Positions 24,001 to 33,275 of a DNA stretch of 33,275 nucleotides are shown here, piece after piece. Position 1 is the first letter of the stretch. Each line of letters begins with the position of its first letter. Below the pieces are notes generated by a model. That model was given only the letters and a program-made list of their open reading frames with translations. It was not told where the DNA came from and made no database searches. Where the stretch lies: assembly GCA_900316525.1 (NCBI GenBank), contig ONDF01000027.1, positions 1 to 33,275 on the forward strand, in the 5' to 3' direction. Origin of the DNA: an uncultured Bacteroidales bacterium. Its GTDB lineage: Bacteria > Bacteroidota > Bacteroidia > Bacteroidales > UBA932. The position numbers and the translations under genes are program-made.

Positions 24001-26319
24001 GGACGCGGCCTTGCCGGAGCGGACGACGGTGCTGTCCTCGGCAAAGAGTTCGAACTGGACCGGAACGTCGATCTTGTTCCCGTCGCTGTTGTCCACCTCC
24101 ATCAGCACGCGGGCCACTTCGCCGGTGGCGATGTACTTGGACGCGGACGGACGCCAGCGGCGGCCGATGAACCGGCCGCCCGGCTCGTTCTTCTCCTCCA
24201 TCGTCACGAACTCGCCCTCGGCGCCGTCCTGCATGGTCAGGGATACGGAGATGTAGTCGCTGACATACACGCCCGTGCCGAATTCCTGCATTTCGCCGGT
24301 GGCGTCGGTGACGGTGACCTCGGCATTGTACCAGCCGGTTTCCTTCGCCGGGAAGGATAAGGAGAAGGTGCCGTCGGTCTCGGGCTGGACGTTCGTCTCC
24401 AGGACGACGTTGCCCCAGCGCTCCACCTTCACGGCCAGGTCGGCGCCGGTCAGGCTGTGGCCGGAGAAGCTCTTGACCTTGCCGCTGACCACGACCTCGT
24501 CGCCCTTCAGGTACAGCTTGTCGTTCTTGTCGAAGGAGAGGGTGAAGGTCGGGAGGACGAACTCGTCCACGCGGAAGGAGTCGCCCTCGAGGAACTGCTT
24601 GCCGGATTTCACCTGCAGCTGGAAATAGCCGTTGCGCTCTCCCTTAGGCAGGGTGAAGGAACCGGACACGGAGCCGAATTCGTTGGTCTTCAGCTTCAGG
24701 CGGTCGATTTCCTTGTCCTCGCTGTTCAGGAGGATCACCTCCACGGCCTTGTCCGGGACGACGGAGACACGATCCACGAGGTTGCCCTGGTACACCACGG
24801 CCTTGAACTGCAGGACATCGCCGGGATTGTAGGCCCCGCGGTCCTTGTAGATGTGGCAGAAGGTGCGGTCCGTGCGGTCGTCGCTGTCGTAGTCGTAATA
24901 GTAAGCGTGCACGCCCACGCGCTGACTGGCCCTGAGGCCCGTTCCGGAACCGGTTTCCGCCGTCAGGTTGTAGTAGGTATCCTTGTGGCTGTCGATGGTC
25001 TCCTGGAACTTCTTGGGAAGCGCCGTGAAGCCGTCCAGCCGGACCTGCTCCGAGACCACGGCCTTGTCTCCCTTCCAGAGGGTGACCTTCGCCTGGTCCA
25101 GGGGCTTGCCGGAGAGGTAGTCCGCCACGTACGCGGCAAAGCCGTCCGCTTCCCGGCGGACCGCGATCGACAGGGTGTGCTGGTTATAGTAGGCGATGCC
25201 GTTCAGCTTCCCGTTCACAGCTTCCAGCGAATAGGAACCGTCCCCGAGCTTCGGAAGCGCCACCCGCACGGTGTCATAGACATAGAAACTGCGGGTGGAA
25301 TTCGCGAGGTTCCAGGTCTTGACGGTCTTGTCGCCTTCCCGGAGCGTGAGCGTAGCCTTGTCCAGGTTGCGGAAGGTAACGCAAACCTGCTTGTCCTCCA
25401 GGCAGACGCCGACGCCCTTTCCGGTGAGCGTCTCGGTCAGATTCTTGACGGCGGTGCAGCCGGCGACAATCTTTGCGTCGTCCCCCTTCTGGGCTTTGCG
25501 TTCCTTCTCGTAGGTGAGACAGTCGGCGTACAGGGCCTGGTAGGCGGCCGATCCGGCCTTCTGCTCGTTCAATTCACTGAACCGGATCCGGAGCAGTTCC
25601 TGGCGGGGCCAGAAGGCGACGGACTGGCCGGCGTACCGCTTCGCGACAGCCTCCAGGGCCTCCTTCTTGGCGGGACCGTACTTGCGGTTCGCGACATAAA
25701 AGGCCAGGTAGCCTTCGCCGGGATGCTTTCCTTGCACTTCGCCCTGCAGGGCCTGGTAAATCTCGTCCTTTTCCGGATTGTCGTAACGCCGGGCGCCGAT
25801 CAGGTGCCACAGCACATATTCATAGTCCGACGCGACGAAATCCTTCATCGCTCCGCCCATCAGGCCGCCGATGCCGCGCCAAAGCGCGGTATTGTGTCCG
25901 GCGCGGAACGCTTCCGCGCGGGGGCGGACATAGGCCCAGCGGGCGTCGGAGGAGGAGCCCGCCTGCTCGCTCATCCAGAGGTAGGTGACCATCGGCTCGT
26001 CAAAATCCCGCACTTCCTTCTCCAGGTTCCGCCGGAGCTCGTCGCGCTTCTTCCAGTCGCGGCGCTGCACTGACTCCACGTACTTCACGGCGGCGTCGTA
26101 GAAGTCGGCGGCGAGGCGCTGCTTGACCGCCTCGGCCTTGATCTTCGTGAGGATTTCCGCCTCCTTCTGCGGGCGGTCGGCCTTGTTGGCCTCTTCATAC
26201 TGTTTCCACAGGGCGGTCAGCACGTGGCCGTCCTTGTCGGGCGCGGGGTTGGCGTTCATAAGCGGGGCAATCAGGAAAAGGGCGGCGGCCGCAAGGGCTG
26301 CCCGGACATATCGGAACAT
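21013..26319 (-). CDS. Second alpha-2-macroglobulin family protein, without thioester, with an internal repeat insertion
   Basis: 1768 residues from the only ATG near the 5' end (26319). A signal peptide (MFRYVRAALAAAALFLIAPLMNA) directs export; there is no lipobox Cys. Macroglobulin domains include the YKDRGAYNPGDVLQFKAVV segment near residue 495. The alpha-2-macroglobulin domain is marked by ALTFQPHLVSDAAGNLSFTF and LSTYYVALYAHDKGMRN. No CxEQ thioester motif exists; the corresponding helical region reads NNDGGFGWFEGMESSP. Two oddities: a palindromic repeat (22336-22418) is translated in frame at about residues 1301-1328, and a short VVGYG stretch near residue 1006 recalls the plug-domain start of SusC-type TonB receptors. 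It lies 46 bases downstream of folC on the same strand and may be transcribed with it. The role is unknown; the thioester-less form cannot trap proteases covalently. Confidence 0.88.
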   Translation of the reverse strand: MFRYVRAALAAAALFLIAPLMNANPAPDKDGHVLTALWKQYEEANKADRPQKEAEILTKIKAEAVKQRLAADFYDAAVKYVESVQRRDWKKRDELRRNLEKEVRDFDEPMVTYLWMSEQAGSSSDARWAYVRPRAEAFRAGHNTALWRGIGGLMGGAMKDFVASDYEYVLWHLIGARRYDNPEKDEIYQALQGEVQGKHPGEGYLAFYVANRKYGPAKKEALEAVAKRYAGQSVAFWPRQELLRIRFSELNEQKAGSAAYQALYADCLTYEKERKAQKGDDAKIVAGCTAVKNLTETLTGKGVGVCLEDKQVCVTFRNLDKATLTLREGDKTVKTWNLANSTRSFYVYDTVRVALPKLGDGSYSLEAVNGKLNGIAYYNQHTLSIAVRREADGFAAYVADYLSGKPLDQAKVTLWKGDKAVVSEQVRLDGFTALPKKFQETIDSHKDTYYNLTAETGSGTGLRASQRVGVHAYYYDYDSDDRTDRTFCHIYKDRGAYNPGDVLQFKAVVYQGNLVDRVSVVPDKAVEVILLNSEDKEIDRLKLKTNEFGSVSGSFTLPKGERNGYFQLQVKSGKQFLEGDSFRVDEFVLPTFTLSFDKNDKLYLKGDEVVVSGKVKSFSGHSLTGADLAVKVERWGNVVLETNVQPETDGTFSLSFPAKETGWYNAEVTVTDATGEMQEFGTGVYVSDYISVSLTMQDGAEGEFVTMEEKNEPGGRFIGRRWRPSASKYIATGEVARVLMEVDNSDGNKIDVPVQFELFAEDSTVVRSGKAASGEVVEIDLKGLPDGLYFLVGKASERDAKDESKCWILKVDPKGKVLDAPVRRLFLTGPGDVPMGEKIRLTMGTADGAEYAIVTLFGKARKVLETRKVVLKGVRAKEGSLTTLEFDYKPDYPDAVRLQVFYFKRGDSVVFDKEYSRTRTRLALPLKFESFTDKAFPGTSYTFTLKTDPGVEALAAVYDKSIDAIAGNWWPVVTLREFSVPYVSIESACGRVNGDNPYEEELALEETAVVGYGAAPMMKATRSANSAMMEDRMVLAEAPMAAKESVEAADEGAAAEVTVRSKFENALTFQPHLVSDAAGNLSFTFSTSDKLSTYYVALYAHDKGMRNTYLREEMVVSVPVKVAVVEPQFLYVGDTYEVAASVSSNTDKPVSGWLYLYTYPSKEYEGVEPMGVQRVAVTVPAGGTESHRFPVRVPAVETLGFKVVFAADEFSDAVFLPVAVKKPVQTLTEAHSAVLRAGMSRETLLSELRARFVNVPASEAALTETTLLDLVRAAIPAKVDPEGKDVLSLSEAWYVRLIAGKISPLASLGQNDKETVISSGAEGEVEESLLEKVLACRNNDGGFGWFEGMESSPIITAVLLQRFAKLRDRGFEVPDLTSSVKFLDTRHFATELPYWRGYLSDAQYLFVRSLYPTVPFEVKPVTKEGKKRFEEFQKYVKGYLVPSAKDGRGLQGQIMAKARRVQTLLNLSASSEGIALAKAWGVKVAAKPRMESSLKADIASLKEYAVEHRDGGWYYPNAVMPWRGLLETEADAHALLCGLMNPYAPEISDGIRLWLMLQKETQKWDESPAFVDAITAILDGSDAVLATSILSYSATYDKPFADIKAAGNGFTIARKFFREKTVEKVYDDRSGENDQVTVREEIAPGAPVAVGDKIIAEYRIWNQENRSFVKVDAFREAALRPVQQLSGHTGWGWFSFRRLTFTPQGYRNVKADRTEYYFDSFPEENTTLTEEFFVTQAGTFTAPVLTVESLYAPHYRANDAFHGVLAVE
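22336..22418. repeat. Head-to-head palindromic repeat pair (unit B) inside a coding gene
   Basis: Same architecture as 4453-4525: two units running from TGTCATTT to GGAATCT or GAGAAATCT, head to head, with TGTCAT ends 7 bases apart. It lies wholly within the second alpha-2-macroglobulin gene and keeps the reading frame. It encodes a low-complexity stretch rich in Ser, Glu and Gly between LIAGK and LLEKVLACRN. Confidence 0.8.
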
Positions 26320-26365
26320 AATCAACTTTTTTCTACCGGCAGGATATCTTCAACATCCATACCAA

Positions 26366-27727
26366 TCAGCGGAACAGGGGCAGGGCCTCGGCGACGACGA
26401 AAGCGGAGCCGCCGATGAACACGAGCGGCGGGACGGGCTTCGAGGCGGAGGCGGAGCGGTTCGTCTGCTGGGACAGCGTCTGGGCCAGCTGCATCGCCAT
26501 CTGGACGGCCTGGCGGACGGAATCGGCCGCGTAGGCGCGGAGAGAAGGCTTCCCTCCCTGGAAAGCCGTATACCGCTTCAGGAGCTCTCCGGCGGGGAGG
26601 GCGCGGGCCGTCTGCGGCGCCGTGAAGATGTAGGTGGCGTCGGCGGGCATCAGCGGAAGGATGCCGTCCAGGTCCTTGTCGGCCATGATGCCGTATACGA
26701 TGATCAGCGAGCTGCAGCGGCCTTCCTCCACGTAGCGACGGAGCTGGGCGAAGTTGTACTGCAGCGCCTGGGGGTTGTGGCCGATGTCGCAGATGACGAA
26801 CGGAAGCTCGGAAAGCCGCTCCCAGCGGCCGCGGAAGCCGGTCCGGCGGGCGGCGCCGGCGATGCCGGCCAGCACGCCCTCCGTGTCCGCCAGGGCCTTG
26901 AAACCGGGCACCTGCTTGAGGAGGTCGACGGCGGCGAGGACGGTGCGGAGATTCTTCTCCTGGACATCGGCCTGCAGGTCCATCTTCTTGAGAATGTCCT
27001 GCCGGCGATGCCACAGGGACGGGCGGATCTTGTCCGCATAAGTGAGCGGACACAGCATCCAGGCCTTGTCGTCGAAGACGGGGTCGGTCTCGGGATTGCT
27101 CTCGCCCACGAGGGCGGGGACGCCGGGCTTGAAAATGCCCGCCTTCTCCCCCGCGATGGCCTCCAGCGTATTCCCGAGGAGGGCGCAATGGTCCAGGCCG
27201 ATGGTGGTGACGAGGGCCAGCTCCGGGGTGATGACGTTCGTGGAATCCAGCCGGCCGCCGAGGCCCGCCTCGATGACGGCGGCGTCCACGCCGGCGTCGG
27301 CGAACCACTTGAACGCGAGGCCGGTGGTGATCTCGAAGAAGGACAGGCCCTTTTCGATGAAATAGGGCTCCCAGGTGGTCAGGAAGTCGAAAACGTAGTC
27401 CTTGGGGATGAGCTCGAAGGAGTCGCCGGTGACGATCCGGGCGCGCTCCCGGAAGTCCACCAGATGCGGGGACGTGTACAGGCCCGTCCGGAGGCCGACG
27501 CCGGCGAGGGCCGCCGTCAGGAGGCTCGCGACGGAGCCCTTGCCGTTGGTCCCGGCCACGTGGATGCTCTTGAACGCCCGCTCGGGATGCCCGAGCGCCT
27601 CGCAAAAGGCCTCCATCCCCGCCAGGCCCGGCTTGTAGGCCGTGGCGAAATCCGTCTTCTGCACCGAAGGGAACCGCTGGAAGATCTCCTCGAGCAGCGC
27701 CCCGTACCGAGACTCCGAAAATTCCAT
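26366..27727 (-). CDS. folC: Bifunctional folylpolyglutamate synthase / dihydrofolate synthase
   Basis: A cytoplasmic Mur-ligase-family enzyme that adds glutamate to dihydropteroate and to folates. 453 residues. The ATP-binding P-loop is HVAGTNGKGSVAS (residues 56-68), followed by the VDFRERARIVTGD and FFEITTGLAFKWFADAGVDAA regions. The Mur-ligase motif EAGLGGRLDSTNVI and GLDHCALLGNTLEAIAGEKAGI (the lysine region that is carbamylated in relatives) come next. The C-terminal domain carries DIGHNPQAL and VYGIMADKDLDGIL. All motifs are intact. Its -7 element faces the opposite way to the next gene within a compact divergent promoter. Downstream on the same strand is the second alpha-2-macroglobulin gene with only 46 bases between and no terminator visible. 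Confidence 0.96.
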   Translation of the reverse strand: MEFSESRYGALLEEIFQRFPSVQKTDFATAYKPGLAGMEAFCEALGHPERAFKSIHVAGTNGKGSVASLLTAALAGVGLRTGLYTSPHLVDFRERARIVTGDSFELIPKDYVFDFLTTWEPYFIEKGLSFFEITTGLAFKWFADAGVDAAVIEAGLGGRLDSTNVITPELALVTTIGLDHCALLGNTLEAIAGEKAGIFKPGVPALVGESNPETDPVFDDKAWMLCPLTYADKIRPSLWHRRQDILKKMDLQADVQEKNLRTVLAAVDLLKQVPGFKALADTEGVLAGIAGAARRTGFRGRWERLSELPFVICDIGHNPQALQYNFAQLRRYVEEGRCSSLIIVYGIMADKDLDGILPLMPADATYIFTAPQTARALPAGELLKRYTAFQGGKPSLRAYAADSVRQAVQMAMQLAQTLSQQTNRSASASKPVPPLVFIGGSAFVVAEALPLFR

Positions 27728-27741
27728 AAAAACGCGCTTGT

Positions 27742-27772
27742 TTTGATTTCAACACAAAAATACCTATTTTTG
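27742..27772 (+). promoter_or_regulatory. Complete Bacteroidota promoter for the PurL-like gene
   Basis: TTTG at 27742-27745, a 19-base spacer, then TATTTTTG at 27765-27772. This is the best -33/-7 pair in the window, ending 22 bases before the ATG at 27795. Confidence 0.75.
27755..27762 (-). promoter_or_regulatory. -7 promoter element (TATTTTTG) for folC
   Basis: Exact TAnnTTTG match on the minus strand, 27 bases before the folC start. It lies inside the spacer of the plus-strand promoter, so the two promoters overlap and probably compete for polymerase. Confidence 0.6.
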
Positions 27773-27794
27773 AGCACAAATAAAAACGCCCAGG

Positions 27795-28919
27795 ATGGCC
27801 GACAAAGCACCCAACCTTTACGACGCCTACATCATAGACGGGATCCCGCAGGCCCTCACGCCCGCCGGACTGCTGCAGGAATGCACGCTTCCGGGCGCGC
27901 TCCCGGCCCCGTTGCCCGCCGGCAGCGTGGCGGACGAGACCGTGGACATCTCCCCGACGCCCTTCGACTTCCGCGACGAGGACATCGAAGCCTATGCCGA
28001 CGCCGTCGCCGCCCTGCCCCGCCCGCCGTTCCCCCTGCCCTTCGCGGGCCAGGTCACGCGGGCGCGCATCGCCAAGGCCATGCTGGACGCCATCTGGATG
28101 GGCGGTCACTTCCGGCTCGGAGACCTCACGTTGAAGGCCGACTGGCGCTGGAACGACGGCGCCATCGGCAACCAGGCCGCCTTCTACGCCTCCGTCGAGG
28201 CGGCGGCCGAATACATCGACCACCTGGGCATCAAGCTCAGCGAGGTGAAGGTCGCGGGCGGCGCCTGCAACGTCTCCTTCAAGGCGACGACCACCTCTGA
28301 GGAAGAGGCCCCGGACGAAGAGGAAAGCATCATCCGCGAGCTGCCGTTCCGCACGGCGAACCCGCGCATCTCCCGGCGCCGCCGCTGCCCGGCGACGATC
28401 CAGCCGGAAGCCTCCGACTGGTTGATCTACGTCCCCCTGGACACCTGCGACTACCGCCTGGGCGGGTCCCTGCTCGCCGCCGCGACGGGCGAGAAGCGGA
28501 GCACCGCGCCCGAGGTGGGCGACGCCGACTATTTCATCGACGGGTACGAAGTCATCCGGGAACTGGTGGAGGACGGCATCGTCCGCGCCGGCGCCACGGT
28601 CCTCGAAGGCGGGCTGATGAACGCCCTCCGGGGCATGGCCGCCGTGAACGGGGCCGACATCTCCGTCGGCGACGTCTGCCGCGCCTACGGCGACGAACTC
28701 CGCGTCCGCGTCCTGTTCGGCGAGATTCCCGGTGTCATCCTGCAGATCGCCGACATCGACTACGACTACGTGGACGCCGAATTCCTGCTCCAGGACATCG
28801 CCTACTTCCCGCTCGGACACCCGGCCGTCGGCACGCCCGGCGTCTCCGTCCTGTCGGGCGGCAGCGGCATCACCGGCATCCTGGAGTCCCTGATGAACTC
28901 CCTGGAGGGAGAAGACTGA
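27795..28919 (+). CDS. PurM/PurL-like (AIR synthase-related) protein of unknown function
   Basis: 374 residues, cytoplasmic. The chain resembles one half of the PurM-like module of FGAM synthase (PurL). TLKADWRWNDGAIGN with AAFYASVEAAAEYIDHLGI and GGACNVSF parallels the PurL stretch around its LNFGNP and SGNVSFYN motifs. The second half parallels the PurM C-terminal domain: YRLGGSLLA, DADYFIDGYEVIRELVEDGIVRAG, TVLEGGLMNALRGMAAVNGADI, and VRVLFGEIPG. It is far shorter than PurL (about 1000-1300 residues), has no glutaminase domain, and an acidic linker (SEEEAPDEEES) separates the halves. It may be a stand-alone enzyme or a non-catalytic relative. It lies 13 bases before the PIN-PhoH gene and shares its promoter. 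The match is by motif reading only. Confidence 0.6.
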   Translation: MADKAPNLYDAYIIDGIPQALTPAGLLQECTLPGALPAPLPAGSVADETVDISPTPFDFRDEDIEAYADAVAALPRPPFPLPFAGQVTRARIAKAMLDAIWMGGHFRLGDLTLKADWRWNDGAIGNQAAFYASVEAAAEYIDHLGIKLSEVKVAGGACNVSFKATTTSEEEAPDEEESIIRELPFRTANPRISRRRRCPATIQPEASDWLIYVPLDTCDYRLGGSLLAAATGEKRSTAPEVGDADYFIDGYEVIRELVEDGIVRAGATVLEGGLMNALRGMAAVNGADISVGDVCRAYGDELRVRVLFGEIPGVILQIADIDYDYVDAEFLLQDIAYFPLGHPAVGTPGVSVLSGGSGITGILESLMNSLEGED

Positions 28920-28932
28920 CAACACCGAAACC

Positions 28933-30258
28933 ATGGCCAAGATATTTGTCCTCGACACCAACATCATCCTGCACGACCACCAGGCGATCAAGCGGTTCCA
29001 GGAGAACGACCTCGTGATCCCCATCGCCGTGATCGAGGAACTGGACAAGTTCAAGAAGGGCAACGACGCCCTCTCGTTCAACGCCCGCGCCTTCATGCGG
29101 GACATCAACAAGCTCACCGACAAGCGGGAGTTCGGCCCCGAGGGCATCTCGCTCGGGAAGCGGCTCGGCAACATCAAAATCGAGCCCAACCACCCCTTCA
29201 CCCCCGAGTTCGCCGACCTGTTCAAGGACGACACCCAGGACCACCGGATCCTGTCCACGGCCCTGTGGGTGCGGGCGCAGAACCCCGGCCGGTTCGTCGC
29301 CCTGGTGACCAAGGACATCAACCTGCGCCTGAAGGCGAAGGCCGTCGGGATGCCCGCGCAGGACTACCAGGCCGGCCGCGTGGACGACGAGCACCTGTAC
29401 GACCTCGAGCGGGAAGTGATGTACGTGGACGCCGACCCGCAGGTCATCCAGCAGCTCGCCTACGGGCAGGACAACAGCATCGACTGGAAGGAGGTCTCGC
29501 AGAAAGAGCCCAAGCCCAACCAGCTGTACAAGTTCGACCTGGGCGGGACCACGGTCTGCGCCCGCTACGATGACAAGCGGAACAAGATCGTCCTCGTGCG
29601 GACGAAGGAGGCCTACGGCATCCGTCCCCGCAACGACGAGCAGCGCTTCGCCCTGGACGCCTGCCTGAATCCCGCCATTCCGCTCGTGTCCCTGACCGGC
29701 GGCGCCGGCACGGGCAAGACGCTCATCGCCCTGGCCGCCGCGCTGGAGCAGGAGAAGGACTTCGACCAGATCATCCTCAGCCGTCCGACCGTGGTGCTCG
29801 GCGGCCAGGACATCGGCTTCCTGCCGGGCGACCAGCGGAGCAAGATGAGCCCGTACGTGCAGCCGCTGATGGACAACCTCGACGTCATCAAGCGCTGCTT
29901 CAAGCCGGGCTCCAAGCAGGCCCTCAAGATCGAGGGGATGCTCAAGGACGAGAAACTCCTCATCTCCCCCCTCGCCTACATCCGCGGCCGCTCCCTCGGC
30001 AAGGTGTATTTCATTGTGGACGAGGCGCAGAACCTCACCCCGCACGAGGTCAAGACCATCATCACCCGCGCCGGCGAAGGCACGAAGATGGTCTTCACGG
30101 GCGACATTTTCCAGATCGACCAGCCCTACCTGGACCAGTGGTCCAACGGTCTGACGCACCTCGGGGAGAAGATGAACGGACAGCCGCTGTTCCAGCATAT
30201 CTTCCTTCGGAAGGGGGAACGGTCGGAGCTCTCCGACATCGCCGCCAAGCTTTTGTAA
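28933..30258 (+). CDS. PIN-PhoH fusion protein (PhoH2-type RNA helicase/nuclease)
   Basis: 441 residues with two domains. The N-terminal PIN nuclease domain (about 1-140) has the acidic metal ligands Asp8 in FVLDTN, Glu36 in AVIEELDKF, and the later TKDINLRLKA segment. The C-terminal PhoH ATPase domain has Walker A GGAGTGKT at residues 256-263, QDIGFLPG, and Walker B FIVDEAQN (Asp363-Glu364), followed by the sensor-like MVFTGDIFQID. PhoH2 proteins characterised elsewhere couple ATP-driven RNA unwinding to sequence-selective RNA cleavage. Many sit beside an antitoxin-like small gene; here the upstream partner is instead the PurL-like gene, 13 bases away. All catalytic motifs are intact. Confidence 0.93.
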   Translation: MAKIFVLDTNIILHDHQAIKRFQENDLVIPIAVIEELDKFKKGNDALSFNARAFMRDINKLTDKREFGPEGISLGKRLGNIKIEPNHPFTPEFADLFKDDTQDHRILSTALWVRAQNPGRFVALVTKDINLRLKAKAVGMPAQDYQAGRVDDEHLYDLEREVMYVDADPQVIQQLAYGQDNSIDWKEVSQKEPKPNQLYKFDLGGTTVCARYDDKRNKIVLVRTKEAYGIRPRNDEQRFALDACLNPAIPLVSLTGGAGTGKTLIALAAALEQEKDFDQIILSRPTVVLGGQDIGFLPGDQRSKMSPYVQPLMDNLDVIKRCFKPGSKQALKIEGMLKDEKLLISPLAYIRGRSLGKVYFIVDEAQNLTPHEVKTIITRAGEGTKMVFTGDIFQIDQPYLDQWSNGLTHLGEKMNGQPLFQHIFLRKGERSELSDIAAKLL

Positions 30259-30368
30259 GGCTCCTCACCCAGTTTTTTTAGCATTTCTGCGGATTTTTTC
30301 TTAAATTCGCAGGTTAAATTAATGTTTAGCGTTTTCAGGAAAGAAAATCAACTAAAATATAAGCAAAC
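30259..30368 (+). promoter_or_regulatory. Leader and promoter region of ppdK (weak elements only)
   Basis: A 110-base AT-rich gap. TAAATTCG at 30302-30309 is one mismatch from TAnnTTTG and is the best -7 candidate; the -33 position holds only T-runs. The run of seven T at 30273-30279 could be the tail of a weak phoH terminator, but no good stem precedes it. From the -7 candidate the leader would be about 55 bases. Confidence 0.4.
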
Positions 30369-33101
<2,733 letters not shown>

Positions 33102-33120
33102 GCGAAAGCGCGACACAACC

Positions 33121-33153
33121 AAAAGCCAGCCTCGTTTGGGGCTGGCTTTTTTT
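33121..33153 (+). terminator. Rho-independent terminator of ppdK
   Basis: AAAAGCCAGCC (33121-33131) pairs over 11 bp with GGCTGGCTTTT (33140-33150) around an 8-base loop and runs into seven T. Confidence 0.93.
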
Positions 33154-33172
33154 CGGGCACATGGTGATCGGA

Positions 33173-33255
33173 TGCGTACACTTTATGGCGCTTTTGTACG
33201 CAAATGACAACCACAGGTCTTCGGTTAAGAACAGTATCGAGGAAAAATGTACGCA
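33173..33255. repeat. Three copies of the octamer TGTACGCA in the 3' flank
   Basis: Copies at 33173-33180 (inverted), 33195-33202 and 33248-33255. The first two form an 8-bp inverted repeat with a 14-base centre. The first and third form an outer inverted repeat that extends, past one mismatch, into TTT/AAA. The base composition is lower in GC than the genes. No gene is assignable in the last 120 bases; a plus-strand frame from 33161 stays open to the window edge but resembles nothing I recognise. Confidence 0.5.
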
Positions 33256-33275
33256 ACCGACGACCGGCAGCACGG

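Noticed and set aside
21007..24360. An 1117-codon open frame antisense to the second alpha-2-macroglobulin gene
   Set aside because: Same codon-bias artefact; no recognisable motif, and the sense gene is clear.
26322..29321. A 999-codon minus-strand open frame spanning from the folC region across the PurL-like gene into phoH
   Set aside because: It crosses three well-supported genes on both strands, and its product has no conserved segments.

Overview
The window reads as a chromosomal segment of a high-GC member of the Bacteroidota, most likely order Bacteroidales. Four things support this. Several genes are preceded by the Bacteroidota -7 promoter element TAnnTTTG and lack Shine-Dalgarno sequences. 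The GroEL tail is Gly/Met-rich (GGMM). The gene set is typical: PIN-PhoH ATPase, pyruvate phosphate dikinase, two very large alpha-2-macroglobulin proteins, PbpC. There is also a cysteate/sulfonolipid operon of the kind known from Alistipes, Odoribacter and gliding Bacteroidota. A Rikenellaceae-like or uncultured gut relative is a reasonable guess, but the sequence here cannot settle genus.

Layout, left to right. (1) 1-3406 is a heat-shock block: the 3' end of an Hsp20 gene, a secreted MBL-fold protein, then groL and groS on the minus strand. (2) 3496-5761 holds a DUF3737 beta-helix protein and a MalY/PatB-type C-S lyase on the plus strand, separated by a palindromic repeat. (3) 5777-7222 is an outer-membrane beta-barrel protein of the Omp85/surface-antigen type. 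(4) 7296-13384, minus strand, is a tightly packed six-gene operon: VOC protein, cysteate fatty acyltransferase-like enzyme, SDR reductase, cysteate synthase, YeiH-family transporter and a 95-residue two-helix membrane protein. (5) 13459-20987 is the classical pair of a thioester alpha-2-macroglobulin lipoprotein and PbpC. (6) 21013-27727, convergent to the pair, holds a second, thioester-less alpha-2-macroglobulin and folC. (7) 27795-33101 holds a PurL/PurM-like orphan protein, PIN-PhoH and ppdK, ending at a strong terminator.

The most interesting system is region 4. Cysteate synthase makes L-cysteate from phosphoserine and sulfite. The AONS/serine-palmitoyltransferase-fold enzyme can condense cysteate with an acyl thioester, and the SDR can reduce the resulting 3-keto product, giving capnine, the backbone of sulfonolipids. 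The same operon adds an atypical VOC protein, a YeiH-type transporter (plausibly for sulfite or a related anion) and a translationally coupled small membrane protein, none with an assigned role in this pathway as far as I know. A second point of interest is a family of palindromic repeats with shared GTCAT...ATCT ends. Three copies are intergenic and one sits in frame inside the second alpha-2-macroglobulin gene, adding about 28 residues.

No rRNA, tRNA, CRISPR array, insertion sequence or phage gene is visible. No gap between genes exceeds 300 bases.
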